From Sinonovacula constricta (Eukaryota; Mollusca; Bivalvia; Cardiida; Solecurtidae): a stretch of DNA of 64,000 bases. Shown in pieces: positions 1 to 12,440 of this stretch. Below the pieces are notes generated by a model that saw only the letters and a program-made list of their open reading frames with translations, was not told the DNA's origin and ran no database searches. How positions within the stretch are numbered: the stretch's first letter is position 1; every line of letters begins with the position of its first letter. The stretch spans positions 39,309,397-39,373,396 of the forward strand of contig CM017572.1 in the NCBI GenBank assembly GCA_007844125.1. Direction: 5' to 3'. Made by a program: the position numbers and the translations under genes.

Positions 1-1239
1 AAAACTGAAGCTTCCTACACCTCTATTGTCAAATACACAATATGCATACGCCTTAAAAACATCTACCTTGCAATATAATAGGATTGTTTGAATCGATTGT
101 ATTCACTTAGCAGATTGAAAACCGTTGCAATATTTAAACTTCATCAAATCGGCTTACAAGCGTACATAAGAATATATCCATTCGGTTTGGGATAAAGGCT
201 TTCAATCAAAGCTACAACACTATTGAAGCGGTGAATACATAAAATGCACCCTTTCATGGTCGCCATGTTTAAACGACATTAGCACAAAACATTTAAATAT
301 CTTCCCGACATGATTTCAAATATTGTAAATGGACTCAATTCTTTGTATAATTCATTCATTATAAATCACTGACGTCATTTCATGGTTAAGCCGCCATTGT
401 CATTCAAAGGTGTTAGAGAGTTGATTAATTAGGTACCCGGGGTACAGAAAGAACACCCTTGCCATTCACAATGATATAAAGGGACATACAAAATAAAATA
501 TATACCAGTTCTGATTGCCTGAGAAGGTGGTTTTTCACCTACAAATGAACTCAGTTTATTGTAAAATGTATAAGCAATATTCATAAACTATTTTTAATGG
601 AAGCTGTCTTTATTTGCTGAATTTTTGACGTATGTACTAACGCATAAACTGCTAAAATATTGCCAAAAGGTCATATCCTTCTTTATCGGTGCAGATACGT
701 CCTGTATCTTGAAAGCGATCGAAACGCTTGCAAAATCTATTTCTATATCGGATCGTTTAATATGTTTTGGGGTTTTGAAATGACCCCCAAAGCACACATA
801 TTTGCAGCTGAAAGGGAACTAAAAAGTAACTGGAGCAAAACACTTCACGGTACCAACGCACCAGGGTCGGGTCCAGAAAATTTTAGTGGGGGTGGGGAGG
901 GTATGAATCAAGATCCATTGAACTTTATCGCAGTAAATACTAGATATATATACCCACAGCAAGGACCCTAACTGCGACCTAAGCAGTCAATAGACAAAAT
1001 TTACTTTAAAGGCTTAGTATTTTTATTCTTACATGTATGTGTTTCATAACTCTTTTACCTTATAGGCGGGGGTAGGTGCATCCCCCCTGGTTCCCTCCCA
1101 GCAAATCACATAATAATCTTATGGGTGCTATTGTACGTTAGGAGATACCAGCGTACATAATTATCTCTTGTTGAAAATTATCATGAAGTAACATTAAAAG
1201 GATCCAAATAGATAAGTATCTGTAAGTTATCATATAGGG

Positions 1240-1640
1240 AAGAAACGTTCAAAATGGTACTACCAATATGTGTTTTGGGAGGCAAAATTTAAAGTTATCA
1301 TGTACGAACTGATTACTTTGGTACCATTTGGTAGAGAGAGGGGGCGGGGGCGTTAAAAGGAAATATGTACGACATTATCTCTTTGGTACCATTTGGTAGA
1401 GAGAGGGGATGGGGGCGTTAAAAGGAAATATGTACGACATTGTCTCTTTGGTACCATTTGGGAGGAAATGCTTAAAGGACCTTTGTACGAAATTATCTAT
1501 TTGATATTTTCTAAATCGTTTTAGAACGTAATAGTACAAACATACAAAATTACCTCTTTGGATACTATTTGTGACTGACGTTTTATGGTAACTATGAACA
1601 CCACTATCTTTTAGGTACCATTTTGCGGGTTACGTTTCAA
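1240..1640. repeat. 65-bp degenerate tandem repeat
   Basis: CTTTGGTACCATTTG recurs at 1316, 1381 and 1446 with a 65-bp period; two copies share GGTAGAGAGAGGGG and GGGGGCGTTAAAAGG almost perfectly. Weaker copies extend on both sides (TACCATTTG near 1610, TACGAAATTATCT near 1487). Confidence 0.85.
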
Positions 1641-1706
1641 GCCAACCTCCTACACAAATAAAGTTTACTCCATTTGATCAATTTTAGTCTATTTTTTACA
1701 TTTCAG

Positions 1707-1935
1707 CTTTAAGAAAGAGCATCGAATTTAACGTGCAGCTTTCACTTTATTGTGGGTCAGATTTTCATTCTCCTCATGTTTACGCATCACTGTTTCCAAC
1801 TGAAATAACTTCATCTACAGATTTCAACATCTTTTATGGACAGGATTGGCATTCATATGCTGGTCAATGTGGTACATTGGTGAAGTGGAAATTATCTTCA
1901 TTGTTAGTTAATATCCGAGGTATTCCAAACAGTAG
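1707..1935 (+). other. Possible orphan exon, unrecognised protein
   Basis: An open stretch of 76 codons bounded by a good acceptor (ATTTTTTACATTTCAG) and a donor AGTAG|GTAGGT. It reads LRKSIEFNVQLSLYCGSDFH and on to GQDWHSYAGQCGTLVKWK. I do not recognise the family, and no partner exon was found nearby, so it could be a chance ORF or an exon of a gene lying upstream of the window. Confidence 0.2.
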
Positions 1936-2082
1936 GTAGGTCCTTGTAGTTCAAATTCTTGGACTTTATCGCCTGTCTTTAGTAGATATTGCAATAACAG
2001 TGATTTCTTTATTTTGCATAAATATAAGCTTAAAATTAATTTAAATACTTATAGAGATATGTTATTTAAAAAAAGAAAGTGG

Positions 2083-2260
2083 ACATGTTTATTGATGATG
2101 GTTAACCTGGGTATCATAAGAAAGGCTAAAAAGTCAAATACACTCCAAAGAGCACAGGCATAAAAACCGATTGAAACAAATGAAAGGACCTACTTGCATT
2201 TAGGCATTATTCAGGGGAGACCATTCATTAATGTCTCTCATTTTGTGTAGAATATCTAAA
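2083..2260. repeat. Dispersed repeat, copy 1
   Basis: Words TTATTGATGATGGTTAACCTG, ACACTCCAAAGAGCACA and GGAGACCATTCATTAATGTC are matched by the copy at 32358-32525. No tRNA-like head or coding capacity was seen. Confidence 0.7.
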
Positions 2261-2705
2261 TATGATGTAAATACATTCATTACAAAAATATGTGGTGCTA
2301 TATGACAACTGAAAGCACAGAAATCAAAGACATAAATGAGATGCTTAAACCGGGATCCTGGCTGTCTTTCTTATTTCCAAACTTGTATTCAAGTCCATAT
2401 TACCTGATTACCGATATTTGACATACTTTATAGTCAATGTTGTCCATGTCACTTAATGTATATATTGAACGCAGCAGCTTTTTGACATATCTTTAGACAA
2501 CACTATTTGTGTGTAATATAACTTCGTTATAGTTAAACTTAGGTGTGACTGTTTTGCAAAAGTTGAAAATGAAAAAAAGAAAAGGTGTTTTCTGATTCCA
2601 TTCAAATGTTTTTATTGATTTTGATTTTTGACATATTACAATTGTGTTCTTATTGCCCATGTAAAGCTATATTAAATATACATGTAAAATTTCACCCTTA
2701 AAAAT

Positions 2706-2945
2706 GGCTGGGTGCGCCCGTAGCGTAGTGGTACAGTCGCCGATTTGTAACTCCTCTGACTGCTTAGCGTCTCATCGCGTGGGTTCGTGTCCCGTTCGGG
2801 GCGAAGGACTTAACGTGAGAAGGTCTTCCAGCTTCCTTGCGGTGCACCTCCCCAGATATTTGTCTGGGATCTTCCTCCACAAGAAAGCTGGACGTTGCTA
2901 TTATGTTCACAAATGGTCGCTGCACTGTATTTCAGAAACAAAACA
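2706..2945 (+). mobile_element. tRNA-derived SINE, family 1
   Basis: The head has pol III box A-like TAGCGTAGTGG and box B-like GGGTTCGTGTCCCG, then the family body AAGGACTTAACGTGAGAAGG, TCTTCCAGCT and TTTGTCTGGGATCTTCCTCC, and an A-rich AAACAAACAAA tail. The same body recurs at least nine times in the window. Confidence 0.9.
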
Positions 2946-2949
2946 AACA

Positions 2950-3060
2950 AATGTTTGGGTAGAACTACCGGCACACAGGTCAGCTGGAAGACCTCCCCTC
3001 ATGAAAGTTCCCGCCATAACCTGGACTCGAACCCAAGAGATGTGAGGCTAAGGAGACCAA
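2950..3060 (-). mobile_element. SINE family 1, partial, inverted next to the previous copy
   Basis: Complement of the family: GGGTAGAACTACCGG, CAGCTGGAAGACCTCCCCTC, box B as GGACTCGAACCCA, and GAGGCTAAGGAG. With the preceding copy it forms a head-out inverted pair. Confidence 0.85.
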
Positions 3061-3825
3061 GATAAAACCAAGATAACACATGTCCCCTTTAACACAGCAC
3101 TGGGTGCCAGTGACGATATGTTTGTAAAAACATATCACTTTATATGGACATATCTGACTATAATCTAGCACTTTGGCATGTCAAACAAACTGACGTATGT
3201 CACAAGCTGTTTTATACAAACAGATCGATTCTTGACATGATCTTAATATTGATCAACAAAACCTATGCCTGCCTTTCTAACCCATTCTGTCATGCTTTCT
3301 TTCAAGTTATGACGTTATTTTGTTGTTGTTTTTTTTGGTGTGTACATGTTATGATAAAGTGATTGGGTTTTAAAGGTGGTATCAGACAGTTTGGACCATT
3401 CTTTTTCTTAAGTAAATTAAATAAGTCATTTTTTTTCTGGAAAGGTCCTACAAAATTCTGTTTATTGATGCTCTATACCCGTGTGTACAGTAGAGCATAA
3501 ATCCACACTCGCCACTGCAAACGTAAATTTCCTATTTGAGCCACGATGCAGAGACAACTATTTTTAAACTAAGAAAACCTCGTGACAACTTTCTACTGAC
3601 ATCACGTAACATCGTCATCCAAGTAATCTGCCCTGACGTCGATATCTATTTTCACCAGACATAACTATCGTGGCTATTAATAGATTTAGAAAGAATGAAC
3701 ATGCAGCGTGTGTTGTTGTTGTTTTTAAATTTGTTGTACTGCCTTATAATTGACGAATTGATCAACATCTAACTTACTTAAGACTAAATTATGAGTTTAT
3801 GCAGAGAAATGGTACAAATACTCCA

Positions 3826-3827
3826 AA
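3826..3827. other. Junction of transposon body and expanded array
   Basis: Point where the unique body of family A copy 1 passes into the 32-bp array: the first unit follows AAATACTCCA directly. Confidence 0.6.
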
Positions 3828-4602
3828 ACTGTGGTAAGATCTTGTTATATGATCGTCAAACTGTGGTAAGATATTGTTATATGATCGACAAACTGTGGTG
3901 AGATCTTGTTATATAATCGACAAATTGTGGTAAGATATTGTTATATGATCGACAAACTGTGGTGAGATCTTGTTATATAATCGACAAATTGTGGTAAGAT
4001 ATTGTTATATGATCGACAAACTGTGGTAAGATATTGTTATATGAGCGACAAACTGTGGTAAGACATTGTTATATGATCGACAAACTGTGGTAAGACATTG
4101 TTATATGATCGACAAACTGTGGTAAGACATTGTTATATGATCGACAAACTGTGGTAAGACATTGCTATATGATCGACAAACTGTGGTAAGACATTGCTAT
4201 ATGATCGACAAACTGTGGTAAGATATTGTTATATGATCGACAAACTGTAATAAGATCTTGTTATATGATCGACAAACTGTGGTAAGATATTGTTATATGA
4301 TCGACAAACTGTGGTAAGACATTGTTATATGATCGACAAACTGTGGTAAGATATTGTTATATGATCGACAAACTGTGGTAAGATATTGTTATATGATCGA
4401 CAAACTGTGGTAAGATATTGTTATATGATCGACAAACTGTGGTAAGATATTGTTATATGATCGACAAACTGTGGTAAGACATTGTTATATGATCGACAAA
4501 CTGTGGTAAGATATTGTTATATGATCGACAAACTGTGGTAAGATATTGTTATATGATCGACAAACTGTGGTAAGATATTGTTATATGATCGACAAACTGT
4601 CA
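3826..4602. repeat. 32-bp minisatellite, about 24 copies, inside family A copy 1
   Basis: Unit AAACTGTGGTAAGATATTG plus TTATATGATCGAC, 32 bp, with few variants (GATATTG/GACATTG/GATCTTG). It occupies the 3' part of the element just before the right inverted end. The other copies of the family carry a single version of this segment. Confidence 0.95.
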
Positions 4603-4698
4603 GATACCATCTTTAAAACCCTTACAATTCAGTTAGTGGGTATTAGATCTATGTGTGCTGCTATCTTATTTTCGTGTTTAGTTGAACCAAACCACTTT

Positions 4699-4960
4699 TG
4701 TTGTTGTTACTAGCCCCTTCTGTTGTTGTTGTTGCTGCTGCTATTTTCTATTTTACGATAGTTGATGAATAAGCGAAGCGTAAAGAAGGTGGACAATGAA
4801 AAATGGAAAGGAAGAAAGGGGAGGGAGTTGCTGATGTTGATGATATTGATGATACTTAAGCAGTTGTTGCTATTGAAACGTCTGTTGTTGCTGCTGCTGA
4901 TGATAATGAATGCGAGGAGTAGAAGAACAACGACCGCGACGACAATGACGAAGAGTAGAA
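4699..4960. repeat. Degenerate trinucleotide tract (TTG/CTG/GAT/GAC)
   Basis: Runs of TGTTGTTGTTGCTGCTGCT, GATGTTGATGATATTGATGA and CGACCGCGACGACAATGACG, with purine-rich GAAAGGAAGAAAGGGGAGGG between. The ORFs here on both strands are low-complexity. Confidence 0.8.
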
Positions 4961-6186
4961 AGAAGAGATGGGACAAGATAAAAACAATAAGGTTGTAGTT
5001 CAATGGTGGCGGAACCGAGTTTTGTTATTTCACAATCCATTACTCGTATATTGTATATGTGTGTCAATATTCCTTACAATGTACATACAACCTTATATTT
5101 CTCCAGGTACATATAACTAGATAATGTCAAGTCATTACTAGATGTATCCATATGTACACCAGTACCGTGTGTAAATGGAAACATACAACTTGCCTGAGCA
5201 TATCAGTGCTTTCAAACGAACTATGACATGTTTGCTTGTTTACTGACAAACAAAAGAACTATTTATTACATTGACCCTTATTATGTTACATTTTGTAAAT
5301 CAACCTAATAATTTCGTTAGTCATTTATTGCGTTTTCACGAAAAGGTGCCAAGGCATATTGCAGGAGAGCAGATAGTGTGGACTTAAATCGGGTCCAAAT
5401 AGGAACTGTATGATCTGGAATTGCACTGTTTGTTTGGAATCGACCTATTCGGACTTAGCAGGCAACAGGTTAAACGGGCAACTGGCCAATCGCCATGAAT
5501 TTAATTGATATACATTTGTAGGTATGGTAGATAATAGACAACGGCTTTGTATGAGAGACGTAGTGGCTTTACAAATCACTGACCCAAAGTCGTTTTGAAT
5601 TACGACCGATATAATAGAAGACTAAGACTTAAGTACTGTAAATGATTTCAAGTTAAATAAAGAGTTACATCACTATTACAGTTCGCTTATGTTCTAAAAC
5701 AAGATAATAACCATGTAAATTAGTATTAATTATTTTAAGAGTTAAGTCACTGCTGCAGTAATATCGAGTTCGATAATAATCATGTTAATAAACTTGCTAT
5801 TACTCTGATTATATAATACATTTACATACAATTACACTAAATTATAGCCCGGGTTCTATGCCAACTTATTTCTTCGTTCACAGACCAAGGTATAAAGCAA
5901 CACATTAATTCTTAAGTCAGAATTGCCAAAGTGATGAATTTCTAAAAAGATTTTAAATTTTTTAATGACAGACGACTGACATTTTGCCTAACATTGTAGC
6001 TTTGATGTATAATGGTGGCATCCATCAGTTTCAGGTATCGGTCCAGGGCAATGGAGAACGCATCCCCACCCATCAACCAGCTAAAAGAGTAGAGTTGTGA
6101 AAACACATACAGGTAAGATTATAAAATACTAAGCTTTTAAAGTAAATTTTGTCAATTGACTGTTTAGGTCGAAGTTAGGGTCCCTT
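4961..6186. other. Intergenic stretch without recognised features
   Basis: AT-rich; no convincing ORF, RNA gene or clear repeat. Two weakly similar segments (5660-5725 and 5740-5800) share AGAGTTA, CACTATTACAG or CACTGCTGCAG and GATAATAA.CATGT, perhaps an old tandem duplication. Confidence 0.5.
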
Positions 6187-6211
6187 ACTGTGTGTTTGTG
6201 TGTGTGTGTAT

Positions 6212-6282
<71 letters not shown>

Positions 6283-6294
6283 TGTGTGTGTGTA
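6187..6294. repeat. (TG)n microsatellite
   Basis: About 100 nt of TGTG with rare TTTG, TATG and TCTG interruptions. Confidence 0.98.
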
Positions 6295-7171
6295 TATATC
6301 ATCCTATGATTTATATTGTCCGTGTATGTATTGTATGTTCCGTACTCGACGTATTGCTTATATGAATTTTTGTATAACTTGTACTCTTCCAATTTGTAGA
6401 TGATTAAAAATAATTACATTGAATCTCTCCAATCAAAAGATAAGTGCATTTTATATATTCAAATAAAAGATAACTACGTTGTATCTATCCAATAGGTAAA
6501 AGCAATTCACAATAACACCGCTATATGGCAGAAGACTGACCAAACGAACCCTTCTAGTGCCCTTTTATCTAAATGAACTGATAAGCACCGGGTGAAACCA
6601 GTCGAAATAATAACAACCATAATAATAGTAATAATAATAGTAATAATAATATAATGTAATCTTTAATTATCTTGTTATTATTTTTATAATAATAACAGAA
6701 ACTTATATGTCGATATATTAATAAGCTGCAAATATGCTATCCAGTGAAAAAGGAACACAAAACGCAATATAAGCAACAATGGTATGTTAGTTTCGAACTC
6801 ACTACCAATTGTGTCTCAGTCCACAGGCACAATGTTTGCCTACATCTTTCAAAATGACCTGTCATAAGTATAACGGCTTTCAACGTAAGATTATCAGTTC
6901 ATGTTGACTACAGTCTGGCCCAAGGAGTTGTGAATCGCTGTTAATTGGTCACCCTTCTTTGTCATAAACTTATTGTATTTTTTGTACCGATTTTTTTATA
7001 TTCATGAACGGAGATACCAAATTTGCTGTGAGGAACACTCATCCATGTCACGTGTGTTAGAAAACTGTAGTGGTTTAATTGTTTAATTAAAGCACGCCAC
7101 GTTAATTGGTCCCCTCCGAAAGATACCAGCAAATTTACTAATTAATATAAAAATAACTGTTAAAGTTGAGA

Positions 7172-7420
7172 TAGAGCCGCCCGTGGCCGAGCGGTAAGAA
7201 TCGCTGACTTGAAACTCCTTAGACCTTCACCGCGTATGTTCGAGTCTCGGTCGGGACGAGAACTTTCATGTGGGAGGTTTTCCAGCTAAGATGCGGTGCG
7301 CAGTTGGTTCCGCCCAGGCATAAGGCCGGGATCTCTCTCCACCAATAATGAGGCGGACGTCGCTAATATGGCCGTTAATGTGTCGGTGCGATGTAACAAA
7401 AAACACAACAACAAACTCAA
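7172..7420 (+). mobile_element. tRNA-derived SINE, family 1
   Basis: Head GCCCGTGGCCGAGCGGTAAG (box A) and TGTTCGAGTCTCGG (box B), body GAACTTTCATGTGGGAGG, TTTTCCAGCT and GGGATCTCTCTCCACCA, and a tail of AACAACAACAAC. A fairly intact, GC-rich head. Confidence 0.88.
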
Positions 7421-7559
7421 CAACAACAACAACAAAGTTGAGGTAATGAATTCGATCAAGGCTGGTCTGAGAATAGTAGCCTAATTTGATTGCTCTTTTC
7501 TGTAGAAGTGTCGGGTAAATATATATATAGACATTTATCAACTAATAAATGAATTGTTA

Positions 7560-8510
7560 TAATTGAATGTTAATAACCCCATTAAAAAGGCATGATATCA
7601 ATTCATGCGATAATTGAATAGATATTGTCTTAGGAGAATCGAACAGTAATCGCCTATAAAATTTTATGATATTGTATTCCATAAGTGAATCGTTATTACA
7701 TTACCATAGTGGAATAGTTAAAACAATACCATGATCGAATAGTTATTGTCTCTTAAAAGTCGTATAGTTGTCACATAACCATAACCGAAATGTTAAAACT
7801 TTACGATAATCTAATATTTACTCAAATACCATAAAATAATGGTTATTAAATTGCCATAGTAGAGTAGTTATTGCCTTTAAAAATTCTTACAGTTATTACA
7901 TAACCATGACCGAAATGTTAATACTTTACGATAGTTATTAAATTACTAGATTACAGTGGTTAGTACCTTTAGAATTTTCAGAGTTATTACATTACCAGTT
8001 TTTAATAGTTATTACCTTTAGAAATTGTCATAGACACACACTTCAATATTCGTATAGTAATTACCTTCAGAAATTGTTATAGACACACACTTCAATATTC
8101 GAATAGTAATTATACCTTTAGAAAATGTTATAGACATCCATTTCAATAATCGAATAGTAATTACCTTTAGAAAGTGTTATAGACACACACTTCAATATTC
8201 GAATAGTAATTATACCTTTAGAAAATGTTATAGACACACACTTCAATATTCGAATAGTAATTACCTTTAGAAAATGTTATAGACATCCATTTCAATAATC
8301 GAATAGTAATTACCTTTAGAAAATGTTATAGACATCCATTTCAATAATCGAATAGTTATTACCTTTAGAAATTGTTGTAGTTATTACATGGCCATTATCG
8401 AATAGTCATTACAGGAACAAAAGCTAACAGTTTACTCTAAAAAACTCCAACAGTTATTACATTTAAAAATCGAATAGTTATTCTAACTATTATCTGGTTT
8501 GTATTTTTGA
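7560..8510. repeat. AT-rich degenerate tandem region; clear 48-50-bp units at 8030-8375
   Basis: AATAGTTATTAC or its variants recur every 40-60 nt over almost 1 kb. Between 8030 and 8375 the unit is clear, about 49 nt: AGACACACACTTCAATATTC, GAATAGTAATTACCTTTAG and AAAATGTTAT, in about seven copies with an alternate AGACATCCATTTCAATAATC. Confidence 0.85.
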
Positions 8511-9990
8511 TTGTTTTAAGTTTAAAATAATCTAATAGCTAATACCTGAAGGGAAATGAAAATCATGTACAGTCAATAAAGTTGTTTCCCGTCCCACAAC
8601 AATCGGTGCACAAAACACAATTCATATTATTAAAACTATTTTAATATCAACGTGGTTTTTTTTCAAGTAAATATTTAATAAGTTTATTCTAAATTTATTT
8701 TAATAAAGACCAAAATCTCCTCACGGTAAAATGTTTATTGATGGATCATTTGACATTGAATGTCAAGAACACGTACAACAAATAAAAATAATACGGATAC
8801 ACATTAACCTTTGATATAAATCAAATATTATTGAATAATTCGTAATCGGCAATGTATGTGTTAATGATATATACGAGATATATAATGATATAACGAGGCG
8901 TATCGTATCATATTTTAGTGACATTAATGTGTTTAAAGCGATCACATACAAAGATCTATGGACTATATATTATTTTCCACCACCCGCCAGTCAGTGCGCA
9001 AGGTCACAAATGTGTTCCTTTACGTCATATGCTAAAACTTTTAACGGCTAAATTCACCTATATTAATGACCGTATACTCTTATAAACATACAGATGTTCT
9101 TATTAGTTTCAAATATAATTCAGTATCTCAAATATAAAACATTATAAAAATACTTAAATGAACAGCTCTACCTGAAAAATGATTTCTTTTCACTATTTAT
9201 CAAATAATATTATATCAAATATAATATAAAAGATTTTTTTATAAACAGTGTTTATGTGATTCCTAAAAATGAATAGGACAGTATCCACAGATACTATTTT
9301 CAAGCCGTTAAACTGGTGTCACTTATTTTGTAACGGAGACTCTATCCGACCTACTAAGTGCCCACAATATCGAATTTAGACGAAAAGTGCACACAAAAAA
9401 CGAAAAGAAATCAAGAAATCAGTTATCCATACTCCATTTTTAAAGACAATATTTACACCTAACTCTTTATAATTATTATATGATCGTTTAAAAAGTAAAT
9501 TGTAAAAAATATCTATTGTTGTCTAATTGGCGGTTTGTTAATTGCTTGTTGACATGGAATACGGTTCAAGGTTGAACTGAAATACAATCCTATAGACAAT
9601 CACACATACGTCACTACCGATGAAATGCGTTTTTTTAATATTGAGAAACACAGATAATAACTTTACCTAATTTTGAAAGTTGATTGAATTGTCATTAAGG
9701 TGCAATGAAACTAGTAAAAAATAATAAAATATAGTTAGTTTAAAGTCCGTTTGTGAAAATGTGGCACATTTTAGCTGCAGTTGTATAATTTTGAGTGCTC
9801 TTCGTACTTACACCATTGATAGTTGCTGTAAAAAAAGATGTGTAATTGGTGAGAAGTAGAAATTCCTAAGGTAATGAAACATAAAATGCTTGTATTTAAC
9901 AGGTGTTCAAATTTGCTACTTCTTAATCGCCAATTCATCAAACATAGCTTGGTTATTTAATATATCTACCACAATAAAATCGAATTATCA
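8511..9990. other. Intergenic stretch without recognised features
   Basis: Very AT-rich. No ORF with coding character, no tRNA-like motif and no clear tandem repeat seen. Confidence 0.5.
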
Positions 9991-9993
9991 ATA

Positions 9994-10088
9994 CAATGTT
10001 TAAATTTGAAACACAATTTGAAATAACTCTTTTGAATTTTTGAAATATTTAAAAGTCATTTCAAATTTTGTTTCAAATTTAAACATTG
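9994..10088. repeat. Inverted repeat with 31-bp arms
   Basis: Left arm CAATGTTTAAATTTGAAACA onward (9994-10024), complemented at 10058-10088 (ending TTTCAAATTTAAACATTG), loop of about 33 nt. It could fold into a long hairpin; it may be the tips of a tiny foldback element. Confidence 0.85.
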
Positions 10089-10299
10089 TTTGTTGTTTTC
10101 TGTACGAGCTGCCCAACATCTTCAATCATAGACTAGCAAGTCACATTTGTGTATAGTGAAGTAAAATTGTAAAATTGACTAGCGATTTTAGATAAAATAA
10201 TAACCGAAAACAATTGTATTAAGATCAATAAATAAATAAAACTCTTTTCAACATCATTATATTGTCATCATTGCAGTGGGTAAGTCTTATTTACTGTTT

Positions 10300-10420
10300 A
10301 TACTCAGGAACGTGTTACATTCTATACCCCCAACTACAAGGTAACGTTTTCATATCCAACTGTCGAGCACCTATTCAATGCCGCGATCTTGTGTTCAAAT
10401 TTGTCGATCGTCTTTGTGTC
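10300..10420. repeat. Dispersed repeat, copy related to 11080-11160
   Basis: CTACAAGGTAACGTTTTCAT, ATCCAACTGTCGAGCAC and TTCAA match CTACAAGGTTACGTTTTAAA, ATCCAATCGCCGAGCACG and TTCAA at 11116-11165. A 141-codon ORF runs through it (10262-10687), not recognised and probably not a gene. Confidence 0.6.
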
Positions 10421-11079
10421 AATATCCGCTATAAAGCAATGAATACAGAACTGAACAAACTTCAACAGTTCGCTGAATATCATACAAAAGTGTTAATATA
10501 TTTATCAGGCAATCAAAGAAACTTATCTCACACACACTTATGTAAGGCGGCACTTCTTGGACGTTCACATGGTGCTGCAGGAGAGAGAATTGTAATTACC
10601 ATTACAGCTTTACTGTTGATGTGTATCGATGATACAACTGAGTTTTGTCTTTTTAGTGTGTCTTTAATCAAGACAACTTTTTTTTAACTTAAAGTAACAT
10701 ATAATAAAAAATCGATAGCTCTTTAAGCCAATCTGTAATCAGGTGAGAATAAATCTATAGCATGAAGTGGCACCCGTCTGATGTTTACATTAAAGTTAAA
10801 TCTCAAAACATTTCAAGTAACCAAAGAAGATGATGAAGAAGAAAATAGCCCTTCAAGTTGTTAAAAACTGTCTAAAAACCAAATGCAAACTTATATTGCA
10901 AATGGGTTTTTTTTCTTATGCGGTAAAAATTCAATACTTCTCTTCAGATAAGCAAGTATGTGCTTTAATTATGTTGCTCAATTTGGCATCTTCCTTAAAA
11001 TGAAGTACATATTAGATTTTGCACTTGTTATGCACTTAATATGCCACCAGTAAATATTCCTCGTGTGTACACATGTACT

Positions 11080-11165
11080 AATATTCTTGCAAGGGAACGT
11101 GCTACTTTCTCTACCTACAAGGTTACGTTTTAAAATCCAATCGCCGAGCACGTTTTCAACAACTA
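11080..11165. repeat. Dispersed repeat, second copy
   Basis: See 10300-10420; same orientation. A weaker third version may lie at 11880-11960 (CAATCGACGAGCACGTTATT). Confidence 0.6.
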
Positions 11166-11454
11166 AATCCTTACATATTGCTGTATAAAAGAAAATGGTA
11201 ATTGCAAGTACAGGTTTATGCATATTCAATATTATTTGATAAATAAATCAAAACATCTAGCAAAAAGGAAAGCTTCTTTAAACGGACATTAAATTGTGCC
11301 TATATTAAGTGGCCATCATTGTATAATAATTTAATAAAAAAGGTTTAAGAATGCTTTTAAGTCCATTAAAGAGGAAAACATTACTTATATAAAAAATTTC
11401 CGAAATGTTAAGAACTTATGGGTTTGGGCGCTTCTATTGGAAGTATGCGAATTA

Positions 11455-11713
11455 CTGTAAAACCCCGGTCGCCCGAACACCGAATCGGTAGAATTAGCGG
11501 ATTGGTCGAACAGGACTGATGGTCCCTGAATTTTGCCGTCTTTGTTACCACCGGATTGCTCGCACATGTATTTCGAACAGTTGAACAGGTTGTTGGTCCC
11601 TACAGCCTTTTACCTGTATTTTCACACCTTATCGGTCGAACAGCAATCTCTGATCATTTTACCCCAGACTGATTTTCCTGCCAGTGGGTGTTCGAGTGTC
11701 CAGGGTTTGACTG
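11455..11713. mobile_element. pogo/Tigger-like MITE, 259 bp
   Basis: Left end CTGTAAAACCCCGGTCGCCC then GAACACC; the right end, read in complement, is CAGTCAAACCCTGGACACTC then GAACACC. Each end is flanked by TA, the target duplication of Tc1/mariner/pogo elements. The interior is rich in TCGAACAG-like words and has no transposase. Known TIRs of Tigger elements begin CAGT.AAACC, hence the call. Confidence 0.75.
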
Positions 11714-11959
11714 TAAATATTTTGAGACAGCAGTACACATTCAATAAGAACATTGCTTTTGTAAAAAGCTCGTTTTGACATATTTCTTAGAATTAAGTGA
11801 ATCTTTATGTTTACACTTATTATTCCCCCATTTTTACTGACAATAACGTGCTCCATTCTAGAATATCTATATAAAATGTTATGTTTTTTTTTTTACTTTT
11901 GTATACAATCGACGAGCACGTTATTGATCTTGTATTTAATTTTGCCAAACGACTTTGTG

Positions 11960-12440
11960 GTAAAGGTGGACAATTTTGCCACTTTAACAACAACAAAAAT
12001 ATTTCTACCTGAAAAGACCCCGCCAAATGCTATCGTTTGATGCATAACACCCTCTTGTCATTACAAGCGTGCATTTCCTTAGTCTCGCTGCACAGTCTGT
12101 TTTTTTTTGTAAACTAAGAACACCGCGTGACCACTGACCTTTTGGGATAACGTTTTGTCATCATCTGGGAAGCCCGCTCTGATTTTTAGCTGAAAGCCCC
12201 CTCGTGATTGTTTTCTTCGAGTGAGAATCATTTGGAGCAATTTATTTCACCAGTTGTACAATTCATGTGGAGTTCAAAATCGTCCTTACTTAGACTTAAG
12301 TATGAGTCTGGGCAGTCATTTTGCCTACAATTCCCCAAACAGTGGTTTGACACTGTAACATCTATTTGCTATAAGCTTTTGAGTCTCCCATTAAAACAGA
12401 CAATACACTCTTTAAAACAACAACGGCATGTTGGTATATA
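11960..12440. mobile_element. Family A element, diverged copy 3
   Basis: Diverged but parallel words: ACCTGAAAAGACCCCGCCAA, TCTTGTCATTACAAGCGTGC, TAAACTAAGAACACCGCGTG and AACAGTGGTTTGACACTGTA. Ends are poorly preserved. Confidence 0.5.

Larger units (their letters stand above)
3368..4621. mobile_element. Small inverted-repeat DNA element with internal minisatellite (family A, copy 1)
   Basis: The left end reads AAAGGTGGTATCAGACAGTT (3374 on) and the right end is its imperfect complement, AACTGTCAGATACCATCTTT (to 4614). The body 3400-3820 aligns by eye with copies at 12624-13134, 11960-12440 and, inverted, 48062-48345. Shared words include AGCATAAATCC, AAACTAAGAAAACC and GAAATGGT. No coding capacity was seen, so it is non-autonomous. 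The superfamily is not clear. Confidence 0.75.

Noticed and set aside
6129..6403. Thr-His and Cys-Val repeat ORFs
   Set aside because: Plain (TG)n microsatellite.
10262..10687. 141-codon ORF, longest non-repetitive ORF in the first 16 kb
   Set aside because: No recognisable motif, and part of it overlaps a dispersed repeat seen again at 11080-11165 where the frame is not kept.
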